In this document: piece by piece, positions 17,338 to 25,506 of the stretch
Position numbering within the stretch: position 1 is the first letter of the stretch
Layout of the letters: every line of letters begins with the position of its first letter
NCBI GenBank assembly: GCA_017887325.1
Contig: JAGHIE010000005.1
Location: 93,076-142,379 of the forward strand
Source of the DNA: Oscillospiraceae bacterium
GTDB taxonomy: Bacteria; Bacillota; Clostridia; Oscillospirales; Ruminococcaceae
Length of the DNA stretch: 49,304 bases
Direction of reading: 5' to 3'
The notes under the pieces: model-generated
Told to the model about the DNA's origin: nothing
Databases searched by the model: none
The model's input: only the letters and a program-made list of their open reading frames with translations
Position numbers and translations under genes: made by a program

Positions 17338-18033
17338 TTATACGCTGTATTTAGCTGTATTAATTTTAATACCAGGACCCATTGTAGAAGCAACTACGCA
17401 AGATTTTAGATATTGACCTTTAGCAGCTGATGGTTTAGCTTTTACGATAGCTTCCATAAGTGTTTCAAGGTTTTGTTCTAATTTTTCTGCACCGAAAGAA
17501 ACTTTACCAACTGGGCAGTGAATAATGTTAGTTTTATCTAAACGGTATTCAATTTTACCAGCTTTAGCTTCTTTAACAGCTTTTACAACGTCAGGTGTAA
17601 CAGTACCTGCTTTAGGTGATGGCATTAAACCACGAGGACCTAATACTTTACCTAAACGACCTACAACACCCATCATATCAGGTGTAGCGATAACTACGTC
17701 AAAATCCATCCAACCTTCAGATTGAATTTTTTGAACATATTCATCAGAACCAGCATAGTCAGCACCTGCTTCTAAAGCTGGAGCGATATTGTTATCTTTA
17801 CAAATAACAAGAACTTTTACATCTTTACCTGTTCCGTTTGGTAGAACAACTGCACCACGAACTTGTTGGTCAGCGTGACGAGAGTCAACACCCAAACGAA
17901 CGTGAACTTCAACAGTTTCGTCAAATTTTGCTTTTGCAGAATTAATTGTTAATTCTAATGCTTCTTTAACATCGTAAAGTTTTGCACGTTCAAGCACTTT
18001 GACACTGTCGTTATACTTTTTACCGTGTTTCAT
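17338..18033 (-). CDS. rplA: 50S ribosomal protein L1
   Basis: A 231-residue protein with L1 landmarks: [30 protein letters not shown], the [20 protein letters not shown] stretch, and the C-terminal KINTAKYSV. It binds the mobile L1 stalk of 23S rRNA and, in many bacteria, its own mRNA to repress rplK-rplA. AGGGAGGAAATGTAA precedes the ATG. A sequence resembling the 23S L1 site lies 20-50 nt upstream. Confidence 0.98.
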   Translation of the reverse strand: MKHGKKYNDSVKVLERAKLYDVKEALELTINSAKAKFDETVEVHVRLGVDSRHADQQVRGAVVLPNGTGKDVKVLVICKDNNIAPALEAGADYAGSDEYVQKIQSEGWMDFDVVIATPDMMGVVGRLGKVLGPRGLMPSPKAGTVTPDVVKAVKEAKAGKIEYRLDKTNIIHCPVGKVSFGAEKLEQNLETLMEAIVKAKPSAAKGQYLKSCVVASTMGPGIKINTAKYSV

Positions 18034-18052
18034 TTACATTTCCTCCCTAAAA

Positions 18053-18082
18053 GTGGTATATAGCGGAATTTTCCTCCCACCA
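18053..18082 (-). promoter_or_regulatory. Putative L1 autoregulatory site between rplK and rplA
   Basis: On the minus strand this 30-nt element has GGTGGGAGG at its 5' side and TATACCAC at its 3' side, with an inner GGA/TCC pairing. It matches the two strands of the L1-binding helix of 23S rRNA (GGUGGGAGG ... AUACCAC). L1 is known to repress its own mRNA through such mimics in several bacteria. It lies just before the rplA ribosome binding site. Confidence 0.7.
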
Positions 18083-18088
18083 GGGTAC

Positions 18089-18514
18089 TTAATCGATAAC
18101 TTCGATACCCATTGAACGAGCTGTACCAGCGATCATGCTCATTGCTGTTTCAAGATTTGCTGCATTTAAGTCAGGCATTTTTGTTTCAGCGATTTTTTGA
18201 ACTTGATCTTTAGTAATTTTAGCTACTTTAGTTTTGTTAGGCACACCAGAACCGCTTTCGATTCCACAAGCTTTTTTAATTAAAACTGCTGCTGGTGGTG
18301 TTTTTGTAATAAAAGTAAAGGAGCGGTCAGCGTATACTGTAATAACTACTGGAATAATTAAACCAATATCATTTTTTGTACGTTCATTAAATTCTTTTGT
18401 AAATGCCATGATATTAACACCGTGTTGACCTAAAGCAGGACCAACTGGTGGTGCTGGAGTGGCTTTTCCAGCAGGAATTTGAAGCTTAATGTAGCCAGTT
18501 ACTTTTTGAGCCAT
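18089..18514 (-). CDS. rplK: 50S ribosomal protein L11
   Basis: A 141-residue protein beginning [20 protein letters not shown] and containing [20 protein letters not shown], the universal L11 motif, with [12 protein letters not shown] at the end. It binds the GTPase-associated centre of 23S rRNA. A longer frame runs upstream to 18607, but that stretch lacks L11 similarity and covers the leader; the ATG at 18514 follows TTGGAGGTG and matches the family start. Confidence 0.98.
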   Translation of the reverse strand: MAQKVTGYIKLQIPAGKATPAPPVGPALGQHGVNIMAFTKEFNERTKNDIGLIIPVVITVYADRSFTFITKTPPAAVLIKKACGIESGSGVPNKTKVAKITKDQVQKIAETKMPDLNAANLETAMSMIAGTARSMGIEVID

Positions 18515-18535
18515 AAATTGCACCTCCAAAAATAT

Positions 18536-18580
18536 GTGGTAAATGTCGGAAATTTCTGAATATATTGAATTTCCTCCCAC
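18536..18580 (-). promoter_or_regulatory. Putative second L1-binding mimic, in the rplK leader
   Basis: Minus strand: GTGGGAGGAAATT at the 5' side, AATTTCCG then TTACCAC at the 3' side. A 7-bp inner stem (GGAAATT/AATTTCC) and the outer GTGG/CCAC pairing give the same internal-loop layout as the 23S L1 site. It lies 22 nt before the rplK start. Confidence 0.65.
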
Positions 18581-18655
18581 AGTGCTTAGAAAACATCTAA
18601 ACACCAATGCTTATATATTACAGACAAATATACAACCATTAAAGACTAGCTTATT

Positions 18656-19177
18656 CTAGCCAACCTTTTGAACTTGACTAAGTTCAAGCTCAACAGGTGT
18701 TTCCCTACCAAACATGGATACTGTTACTTCTACACGATTGTTTTCAACATCAATAGAATCGACAATGCCGCTAAAGCCCGCTAAAGGACCTGCGATAACA
18801 TTTACATTATCGCCTACTTCATAGTCTACTTCAATTTGAACAGTTTCAACACCTAGTGCTTTAACTTCAGCATCGGACAGTGGTACGGGCTTTGTAGATG
18901 TACCGACAAAACCGGTAACACCCCTAATATTGCGAACAATATACCAAGAATCGTCCGTCAATATCATTTTAACCAGCACATATCCTGGGAAAATCTTTCT
19001 CTCGATCTCACGAGTTTTGTTGTCCTTAACTTCCACAACTTTTTCAGTAGGAATCCTTACCTCTTGAATATAATCTTGGAAGCCACGGTTTTCTACAACC
19101 TTTTCAATGTTTTGTGCCACTTTATTCTCATAAGCTGAATAAGTGTGTATCACATACCATTTTGCGGTTTCTGACAT
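18656..19177 (-). CDS. nusG: Transcription termination/antitermination factor NusG
   Basis: A 173-residue protein with the NGN domain (KWYVIHTYSAYENKVAQNIE, PGYVLVKM, WYIVRNIRGVTGFVG) and a C-terminal KOW domain (VGDNVNVIAGPLAGFSGIVD). NusG binds RNA polymerase and modulates pausing and Rho-dependent termination. It lies 51 nt after secE, in the usual secE-nusG-rplK order. The ATG is preceded by GGAGGGACTGATACT. Confidence 0.98.
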   Translation of the reverse strand: MSETAKWYVIHTYSAYENKVAQNIEKVVENRGFQDYIQEVRIPTEKVVEVKDNKTREIERKIFPGYVLVKMILTDDSWYIVRNIRGVTGFVGTSTKPVPLSDAEVKALGVETVQIEVDYEVGDNVNVIAGPLAGFSGIVDSIDVENNRVEVTVSMFGRETPVELELSQVQKVG

Positions 19178-19228
19178 AGTATCAGTCCCTCCAGAATACG
19201 AAATTGCTTAGGTTTATGAAGTTCGTTT

Positions 19229-19480
19229 TTATTTAAATATCAAATTTACCAATGCGGATAAAATGAAATCAATAATCCAAACGAACACAGCTGCTATAGC
19301 CATAAAAGATAAAACAACTAATGTATTGTTTTTAATTTGCTTTTTGCTTGGCCAAACAACTTTTTTTACTTCGCTCTTTAAATCTTTGAAGAAGTGGGTA
19401 AATCTTTTACCAAAAGAATCTTTTTTTTCTTTCTTTTTGGCAGGTTTTGTTGCTGCATCTTTTGCTGCATCTTTCGCCAT
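19229..19480 (-). CDS. secE: Preprotein translocase subunit SecE
   Basis: An 83-residue protein: a Lys/Ala-rich N-terminus, then FFKDLKSEVKKVVWPSKKQI, the diagnostic SecE amphipathic motif, and one membrane helix (TLVVLSFMAIAAVFVWIIDF). It clamps SecY in the translocon. The frame also has a GTG one codon upstream (19483), but the ATG at 19480 is the better start, with AAAGGGTG about 8 nt before it. It follows rpmG by 17 nt. Confidence 0.96.
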   Translation of the reverse strand: MAKDAAKDAATKPAKKKEKKDSFGKRFTHFFKDLKSEVKKVVWPSKKQIKNNTLVVLSFMAIAAVFVWIIDFILSALVNLIFK

Positions 19481-19497
19481 CACGAATACACCCTTTC

Positions 19498-19647
19498 TTA
19501 CTTAGTTTCTTTATGAGCTGTGTGTTTCCTACAGAATCGACAATATTTGTTCATTTCGAGCCTGTCAGGATCGTTTTTCTTGTTTTTCATTGTGTTGTAA
19601 TTACGTTGTTTGCACTCTGTGCAAGCTAGTGTAACTTTAACCCTCAT
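19498..19647 (-). CDS. rpmG: 50S ribosomal protein L33
   Basis: A 49-residue protein: [20 protein letters not shown], then [20 protein letters not shown]. The two Cys pairs (CTEC, CRFC) form a zinc ribbon, so this is the zinc-binding form of L33. GCAGGAGGTGCC precedes the ATG. It is the first gene of the rpmG-secE-nusG-rplK-rplA run. Confidence 0.97.
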   Translation of the reverse strand: MRVKVTLACTECKQRNYNTMKNKKNDPDRLEMNKYCRFCRKHTAHKETK

Positions 19648-19792
19648 ATCGGCACCTCCTGCTAACTCGGATTTTTTTTGCCTCCCTCAAGATTGGCATT
19701 GCAACTTAAGGGCTATTTTTAAAGCCTGTAGGCAAATTGGATTTAACTTAGTTCCTAAAAATGCACATAAAAAAATAGACCTTCCTTGAGGT
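19648..19792 (-). promoter_or_regulatory. Structured 5' leader of the rpmG-secE operon
   Basis: About 145 nt lie between the inferred transcription start and rpmG. One segment, CTTGAGGG (19684-19691 on the plus strand), can pair either with CCCTTAAG (19705-19712, 8 bp with one G-U) or with CCTCAAG at the extreme 5' end (19785-19791, 7 bp). GGCT/AGCC near 19711-19726 adds a small hairpin. No terminator-like T run is present. Function unknown. Confidence 0.4.
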
Positions 19793-19798
19793 ATACAT

Positions 19799-19828
19799 AT
19801 CTTACCATAAAATATTATTGCTTGTCAA
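19799..19828 (-). promoter_or_regulatory. Promoter of the rpmG-secE-nusG-rplKA operon
   Basis: Minus strand: TTGACA (19823-19828), 18-nt spacer, TAAGAT (19799-19804). The perfect -35 and the position just before the leader make it a good sigma-A promoter. Confidence 0.75.
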
Positions 19829-19917
19829 TCAAAAATAATTAAATTTAAAATATTTGTGCATAAAGCTAAAAGGAATAATTTTTTTTGCTTTTAATTATAA
19901 AATTTATATATATTTCC

Positions 19918-19946
19918 TTGACATAATTTTGCAAAAATATTAAAAT
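19918..19946 (+). promoter_or_regulatory. Promoter of rny
   Basis: TTGACA (19918-19923), 17-nt spacer, TAAAAT (19941-19946). It predicts a transcript start near 19953 and thus a leader of about 235 nt before the rny start codon. Confidence 0.8.
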
Positions 19947-19952
19947 ATGATT

Positions 19953-20188
19953 GTTAGTGTATGCTTATTATTTAATAATGTATGTTGAGCATTTACTATG
20001 TTTAATTATTAAATTTTGAATTAATATTTTTAAAGGAGGGTTTATTACCTTATTTATCTTCTATAAAATGAATGGCAAAAATATAAATAAAAACAAATGC
20101 TAGTTTATTTAAATAGATACCGTTTAGGTCAAAATATTATTAATAGGTACAGAGCCCTCCACAAAAACAAACTAGGAGGAACTGTTAT
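19953..20188 (+). promoter_or_regulatory. Long 5' leader of rny with alternative pairing of its ribosome binding site
   Basis: This part of the 541-nt gene-free stretch 19648-20188 has no ORF. CCCTCC (20155-20160) can pair with GGAGGG upstream (20035-20040), extended by TACCT (20046-20050) with AGGTA (20145-20149) across a symmetrical 5-by-5 internal loop. Alternatively CCTCC (20156-20160) can pair with the rny ribosome binding site GGAGG (20175-20179) over a 14-nt loop. The two states exclude each other, the geometry of a translational switch. No known riboswitch family was recognised. Confidence 0.5.
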
Positions 20189-21766
20189 ATGAATTCAAAC
20201 ATTTCTATTTTACTAGCTATCCTCTTATGTTTACTTTGTGTAGCAATAGCTGTTGTAATAACTTCAATTATTGCTTTTAAATCCGGTATTAAACATCGCA
20301 TTAAAATTGCTGAAGCTGAAATAGGCGGAGCTGAAAACGAAGCAAAGCGTATTTTAAAAGATGCTGAAAAAGAAGCCGATAGTAAACGTAAAGAAGCTGT
20401 AATTGCTGCTAAAGAAGAAATTCACAAACTTCGTCTTGAAGCAGACAATGACATTAAAGAGCGTAGAAATGAAATTTCTCGTCAAGAAAGAAGATTAATG
20501 CAAAAAGAGGAAAATCTTGATAAAAAAACTGATAATCTTGAGAAAAAAGATGAAAGACTTTCCGAAAAATTAAAACAAGCTGATGTTAAATTAGAAGAAA
20601 TTGAAACTATCAAAAAAAATCAAATTGAGACATTAGAAAAACTTTCTGGTTTAACTGCTCAAGAAGCTAAAGATGAATTATTAAACACACTTGAAGATGA
20701 TTTAGTTTATGAAAAAGCTCAAAAAATAACATATTACGAACAACAAATCAAAAATGAGTGTGATGAAAAAGCAAGAGAGTTAATCTCTTTAGCAATAGCA
20801 AGATGTGCTGCAGATCAAGTTTCTGAAGCAACAGTATCTGTTGTTACTTTACCTAATGATGAAATGAAAGGTAGAATTATTGGTAGAGAAGGTAGAAATA
20901 TTAGAGCTATTGAAACTTTAACTGGTGTAGATTTGATAATTGATGATACTCCTGAAGCTATTACATTATCTTGTTTTGACCCTGTAAGACGTGAACTTGC
21001 TAGAATGACTTTGGAAAGACTTATTGCAGATGGTCGTATTCACCCTTCAAGAATTGAAGAAATGGTTGAAAAATCAAAACGAGAAATCGAAAATAAAATT
21101 AAACAAGAAGGCGAACGTGCTATACTTGAAACTAATGTTCATGGTATTCACTTTGAAATCGTTAAGCTATTAGGTAGATTAACTTATCGTACAAGTTATT
21201 CTCAAAATGTTTTAAATCACTCAATCGAAGTTGCTCATATTGCTGGAATGCTTGCATCTGAATTAGGTGTTGACCCTGCAATTGCAAGAAGAGCTGGATT
21301 ACTACATGATATTGGTAAAGCATTAAACCACGAAATAGAAGGTTCTCATGTTTCTATAGGTGTTGATGTTTGTAGAAAATTTAAAGAATCTCCTGCTGTG
21401 TTACATGCTATTGAAGCTCATCATAATGATGTAGAACCAAAAACAGTTATCGCTTGTATTGTACAAGCTGCTGATGCTATTTCTGCTGCTAGACCTGCTG
21501 CAAGAAGAGAAAATATTGAAAACTTCATTAAGCGTCTAGAAAAACTAGAAGAAATTGCAAACTCATTTGATGGTGTTGAAAAATCTTATGCTATACAAGC
21601 TGGTAGAGAAATAAGAATAATTATAAAACCAGAAGTTGTTAAAGACGAACAAATGGTTTTAGTTGCTAGAGATATTGTTAAGAGAATAGAAAATGAACTT
21701 AACTATCCTGGTCAAATAAAAGTTAACCTAATAAGAGAAAGTAGAGCAATTGATTTTGCTAAATAA
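20189..21766 (+). CDS. rny: Ribonuclease Y
   Basis: A 525-residue endoribonuclease: N-terminal membrane helix (about 5-28), a long charged coiled coil (30-165), a KH domain (around 210-270, [20 protein letters not shown]), and an HD domain whose metal motif HDIGKA lies near 373. It starts bulk mRNA decay at the membrane in Firmicutes. Length and domain order are standard. AGGAGGAACTG precedes the ATG. It is monocistronic: strong promoter, long leader, and a palindromic terminator. Confidence 0.97.
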   Translation: MNSNISILLAILLCLLCVAIAVVITSIIAFKSGIKHRIKIAEAEIGGAENEAKRILKDAEKEADSKRKEAVIAAKEEIHKLRLEADNDIKERRNEISRQERRLMQKEENLDKKTDNLEKKDERLSEKLKQADVKLEEIETIKKNQIETLEKLSGLTAQEAKDELLNTLEDDLVYEKAQKITYYEQQIKNECDEKARELISLAIARCAADQVSEATVSVVTLPNDEMKGRIIGREGRNIRAIETLTGVDLIIDDTPEAITLSCFDPVRRELARMTLERLIADGRIHPSRIEEMVEKSKREIENKIKQEGERAILETNVHGIHFEIVKLLGRLTYRTSYSQNVLNHSIEVAHIAGMLASELGVDPAIARRAGLLHDIGKALNHEIEGSHVSIGVDVCRKFKESPAVLHAIEAHHNDVEPKTVIACIVQAADAISAARPAARRENIENFIKRLEKLEEIANSFDGVEKSYAIQAGREIRIIIKPEVVKDEQMVLVARDIVKRIENELNYPGQIKVNLIRESRAIDFAK

Positions 21767-21770
21767 TATA

Positions 21771-21812
21771 ATTAAACAGTAGATAAGGAATATTCCTTAT
21801 CTACTGTTTAAT
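21771..21812 (+). terminator. Long palindromic terminator after rny
   Basis: A perfect 42-nt palindrome (21 nt per arm, centre GGAAT/ATTCC) starts 4 nt after the rny stop. The tail is AT-rich rather than a pure T run, so termination efficiency is uncertain. Confidence 0.75.
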
Positions 21813-21848
21813 TATTAATAAATTTATTAGTAAAGGAGCTTATAAATA

Positions 21849-23900
21849 GTGAATTTTGAAATTAAAAATATTACAAAAGATAAAGTTATTTCAATATTCA
21901 AAAATTATTGCGTTTTATTATTTTCTATTATTGTAGCCATTTCTAGCTACTTTATATCAAAATATCCACCTTTATTAAATTATAAATTATTCAATGAAAA
22001 CATATCGTTATCATCTTTAATAATATGCATTTTAATCTGTATTTCAGCTATACTACCTTTAATTATTTTTAAATGTGTTTACAAGTATAAATTTATTCCA
22101 AGACATATACAATTTATATGGTTATTCGCTACCCCACTTATCTGTTTCTTTATAACAGAAGTAATTGCCAATATTGATGTATCCTCCTTAACAACACCAG
22201 CAATTATTCTCAATTATTTATCATACTCAGTTATAACATTCCTTATTTTTGCATTAAGTGGGTCTGTTAGATTTTCAATCATTATTTCTCTTGTCATATC
22301 ATATATATTTTCTTTGACTGATACTTATGTGTTAAAATTTAGAGGAACTCCTTTTTCAGTTCCAGACATTTTAGCATATAAAACAGCAGCAAATGTTGCA
22401 TCAGAATATTCATTCTATGTATCCCCTGCCATGATATTAACTTTTGTCACTATAATATGTATATCTGTTTTAGCAGGATTTATGTCCAAAAAAAATCAAG
22501 AATATAAATTAGGATTGGTATACAAAATTATATTTAGGGTAGTATCACTTTCATTATGTACCTTATATATCCTTATTTGCTCTACAACATATGTATTAGA
22601 TAACTATAATATTAGCTTAGATATATGGAACCCAAATTCTAGTAGAGTTAGTAATGGAGTATTTTTGAATTTTTCTCTTACAACTAAATATGTGTTAATA
22701 GATAAACCTGACGACTATTCCCCAGAAAAAGCTCAACAAGTTGTATCTAATGATAACATAGATAAACTTTCAACTTTGGGTAATCTTGACAATCCATTAA
22801 AAAAACAAGTCGTTGTTAATAACGGAGAAGTTCCTACTAATATAATAGTTATAATGAATGAATCATTGTCTGATTTATCTGTATTGGGTGATTTACAAAC
22901 TAATGAAGATTATATGCCATTTATACATAGCCTTACAGAAAATACAATTAAAGGAAATGTTTACCTTTCACAATTTGGTGCAAGAACTGCAAATTCAGAA
23001 TACGAATTCCTAAGTGGCAACAATATGGCTTTTACTCCTACAGATACAATAATTTATCAACGATTTTTAAGAGATGACATGTCTTCTTTGGCAAATATTC
23101 TCAAAACTCAAAACGATTACTACACATTTGCTTCTCACTCATTCTTTAAATCAAGTTGGAATAGAGAAAATGCATACAATTCTTTAAAATTTGATGAAAC
23201 TCGTTTTATTGAAGAATGGCCTACCGAAATTCGTTTGTTAAGAGAATATCCTAGTGATGAAACTAATTATGAAGGTGTTATAAACCTGCTTTCTAATAAT
23301 AATAGCAAAAATAAATTTATGATGAATGTAACTATGCAAAACCATGGTGGTTATGATACAAATAAAATTCCAATTGATATAAAACCAACAAATTTATCTA
23401 AAGAATATCCTTTAGCAAATGAATATTTAAACTGTATAAAACAATCCGATAATGCATTTAAAGGGCTAGTCGAATACTATCAAAATAGTCCTGAACCAAC
23501 TATTATATTAATGTTTGGAGATCATCAACCTAACATTGAACCTGAATTTTTTGAAGAATTACTAGGTAAGAGTCAAAATGAATTAACACTAGAAGAATTA
23601 CAAAAAAAATATATAACACCATTTGTTATGTGGGCAAATTATGATATTCCTGAAATGGAAATTGAACAAATTAGTTTAAATTATTTGTCAACATTATTAA
23701 TGGAATACTCCAATATCGAACTACCACCTTACAATCAGTTTTTACAAAATTTATATCAATCAATACCTGTTATTAACTCCAATGGGTATATAGACTATAA
23801 TGGTGTACATCATAATTTAAATGAAAAAAATGAATTTTCTGACTTAATTAACTCATATCATATTGTACAATATAATGACTTATTTGATAAAAAAAAATAG
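21849..23900 (+). CDS. LTA synthase family protein (membrane sulfatase-fold transferase)
   Basis: A 683-residue protein. The N-terminal half has at least five membrane helices (between about 17 and 245), and the C-terminal half is an extracellular alkaline phosphatase/sulfatase-fold domain. Active-site motifs: IVIMNESLSDLSVLG (nucleophile Ser where LtaS has Thr, in this subgroup's NESxSDL form), NVTMQNHGGYD, and ILMFGDHQP. Such enzymes transfer glycerol phosphate to build lipoteichoic acid or modify other surface glycans; the exact substrate cannot be told. The GTG start follows AAAGGAG with a 10-nt gap. Two hairpins follow the gene. Confidence 0.87.
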   Translation: MNFEIKNITKDKVISIFKNYCVLLFSIIVAISSYFISKYPPLLNYKLFNENISLSSLIICILICISAILPLIIFKCVYKYKFIPRHIQFIWLFATPLICFFITEVIANIDVSSLTTPAIILNYLSYSVITFLIFALSGSVRFSIIISLVISYIFSLTDTYVLKFRGTPFSVPDILAYKTAANVASEYSFYVSPAMILTFVTIICISVLAGFMSKKNQEYKLGLVYKIIFRVVSLSLCTLYILICSTTYVLDNYNISLDIWNPNSSRVSNGVFLNFSLTTKYVLIDKPDDYSPEKAQQVVSNDNIDKLSTLGNLDNPLKKQVVVNNGEVPTNIIVIMNESLSDLSVLGDLQTNEDYMPFIHSLTENTIKGNVYLSQFGARTANSEYEFLSGNNMAFTPTDTIIYQRFLRDDMSSLANILKTQNDYYTFASHSFFKSSWNRENAYNSLKFDETRFIEEWPTEIRLLREYPSDETNYEGVINLLSNNNSKNKFMMNVTMQNHGGYDTNKIPIDIKPTNLSKEYPLANEYLNCIKQSDNAFKGLVEYYQNSPEPTIILMFGDHQPNIEPEFFEELLGKSQNELTLEELQKKYITPFVMWANYDIPEMEIEQISLNYLSTLLMEYSNIELPPYNQFLQNLYQSIPVINSNGYIDYNGVHHNLNEKNEFSDLINSYHIVQYNDLFDKKK

Positions 23901-23916
23901 AATAAATTCTATTTTT
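23893..23916 (+). terminator. Weak hairpin at the end of the LtaS-like gene
   Basis: AAAAATAGAAT (23893-23903) and its complement (23906-23916) bracket the stop codon and end in a T run. The stem has only AU pairs apart from one GC, and the 2-nt loop means a few pairs must open. Confidence 0.45.
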
Positions 23917-23926
23917 GTAAATGAAT

Positions 23927-23956
23927 AAAAAAATCCTCAAAAGAGGATTTTTTTTT
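23927..23956 (+). terminator. Strong terminator between the LtaS-like gene and citrate synthase
   Basis: AAAAAAATCCTC (23927-23938), loop AAAA, then GAGGA and nine T's (23943-23956): a textbook intrinsic terminator. It lies within the upstream in-frame extension of the citrate synthase frame, which argues against that longer start. Confidence 0.9.
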
Positions 23957-24049
23957 GATTTTTTTACAAACAACTTGATTTTTATTTTAAGTTGTTTTAT
24001 ACTATTTATAATATATTTTTTAATCAAATTACAAGGGAGTGTGTACATT

Positions 24050-25411
24050 ATGACAAAAGAATTTACAAATATGCCTAAACAAATTTCTCATTATTCAGAA
24101 CTTGCTGTAGCAAATGGCCAAATTAATCCCGAACTTTATATTAAGTATGATGTAAAACGTGGACTTAGAGATTTAAGTGGTCAGGGTGTCTTGACTGGCT
24201 TAACAGAAATATCAAAAATCAAATCATATACTCTAGAAGACGGAGATGTAATCCCTTGTGAAGGTGAACTTTATTATAGAGGTTATAATGTAGAAAATCT
24301 TGTAAAAGGTTTCCTTGAAGATAAAAGATTTGGATTTGAAGAAACAACCTACCTATTATTATTCGGTAGTTTACCAAATAAAACAGAACTAGACGAATTT
24401 CAAAAAGTATTAGCTGATTACAGAAATCTACCAATAGATTTTGTGCGTGATATCATAATGAAAGCTCCTAGCTCTGACATGATGAATACATTAGCAAGAA
24501 GTGTACTTACCCTATATTCTTATGACGATAATGCAGACGATACTTCAATAGAAAATGTATTAAGACAAAGTTTACAACTAATAGCTCTATTCCCATTATT
24601 ATCAGTATATGGTTATCAAGCATATAACCACTATGTAAATGGTGAAAGCTTATTTATCCACCCACCAAAACCAGAACTTTCCACTGCTGAAAATATACTA
24701 CATATGTTAAGACCAGATGGAAAATATACAGAACTAGAAGCAAAAATTTTGGATTTAGCATTAGTTTTACATGCTGAACATGGTGGTGGTAACAACTCAT
24801 CATTTACAACTCATGTTGTTACATCATCAGGAACAGATACATATTCTGCTATCGCTGCTTCACTAGGTTCACTAAAAGGTCCTAAACATGGTGGAGCTAA
24901 TATAAAAGTTATGAGAATGTTTGATGACATGAAAGCGACTTTAAAAGACTGGAAAGATGAAGAAGAAGTAAGAGCATATCTAAAAGCATTATTACATAAA
25001 GAAGCTTTTGATAAAGCTGGTTTAATTTATGGTATGGGACATGCTGTTTACTCTATCTCTGACCCTAGAGCTAAAGTGCTAAAATTCTTTGTAGAAAGTC
25101 TATCAAAAGAAAAACAAATGCACGATGAATTTGCATTGTATTCACTTGTTGAAACCATGGCTCCTGAAGTTATAGCAGAAGAAAGAAAAATTTATAAAGG
25201 TGTTAGTGCAAATATCGACTTCTATAGTGGATTTGTTTATGATATGTTAGGTCTACCTAAAGAATTATTTACACCAATATTTGCAATCGCTCGTATTTCT
25301 GGTTGGTGTGCTCACAGAATTGAAGAATTAATCAACTGTGGCAAAATTATTAGACCTGCTTATAAGAGTGTTTGTCCTAACAAAGAATATGTAAGTTTAA
25401 AAGACAGATAA
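24050..25411 (+). CDS. Citrate synthase
   Basis: A 453-residue citrate synthase. The catalytic region contains LHAEHGGGNNSS (about 243), GPKHGGANIKVM (279), the active His in YGMGHAVYSISDPRA (329), and the Asp in ANIDFYSGFVYDMLG (388), then ARISGWCAHRIEE. It condenses acetyl-CoA with oxaloacetate, most likely for glutamate synthesis in an anaerobe; 2-methylcitrate synthase activity cannot be excluded. The frame extends 43 codons upstream, but that part covers a terminator; the ATG at 24050 follows AAGGGAG. No aconitase or isocitrate dehydrogenase gene is adjacent. Confidence 0.94.
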   Translation: MTKEFTNMPKQISHYSELAVANGQINPELYIKYDVKRGLRDLSGQGVLTGLTEISKIKSYTLEDGDVIPCEGELYYRGYNVENLVKGFLEDKRFGFEETTYLLLFGSLPNKTELDEFQKVLADYRNLPIDFVRDIIMKAPSSDMMNTLARSVLTLYSYDDNADDTSIENVLRQSLQLIALFPLLSVYGYQAYNHYVNGESLFIHPPKPELSTAENILHMLRPDGKYTELEAKILDLALVLHAEHGGGNNSSFTTHVVTSSGTDTYSAIAASLGSLKGPKHGGANIKVMRMFDDMKATLKDWKDEEEVRAYLKALLHKEAFDKAGLIYGMGHAVYSISDPRAKVLKFFVESLSKEKQMHDEFALYSLVETMAPEVIAEERKIYKGVSANIDFYSGFVYDMLGLPKELFTPIFAIARISGWCAHRIEELINCGKIIRPAYKSVCPNKEYVSLKDR

Positions 25412-25416
25412 AAATA

Positions 25417-25448
25417 AAAAACATCGTTGAAATTTCAACGATGTTTTT
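25417..25448 (+). terminator. Terminator of citrate synthase
   Basis: A perfect 16-bp palindrome (AAAAACATCGTTGAAA and its complement) that ends in a T run, just after the stop. Confidence 0.85.
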
Positions 25449-25462
25449 ATATTATATAAAGC

Positions 25463-25495
25463 AAAAATGCGAAGATAAAATATCTTCGCATTTTT
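25463..25495 (-). terminator. Terminator of nfnA-nfnB
   Basis: AAAAATGCGAAGATA (25463-25477), 3-nt loop, complement (25481-25495). It lies 11 nt past the nfnB stop, with T's on the minus strand; it could also back up the citrate synthase terminator on the plus strand. Confidence 0.85.
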
Positions 25496-25506
25496 ATTAA
25501 TATCTA

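Noticed and set aside
18515-18607. Longer start for L11 at 18607
   Set aside because: The extension covers the putative L1 mimic and has no L11 similarity; the ATG at 18514 matches the conserved MAQKVTGY start.
23921-24049. In-frame upstream extension of citrate synthase (43 codons)
   Set aside because: It runs through a strong intrinsic terminator (23927-23956), has no ribosome binding site, and lacks similarity to the family; the ATG at 24050 has AAGGGAG.
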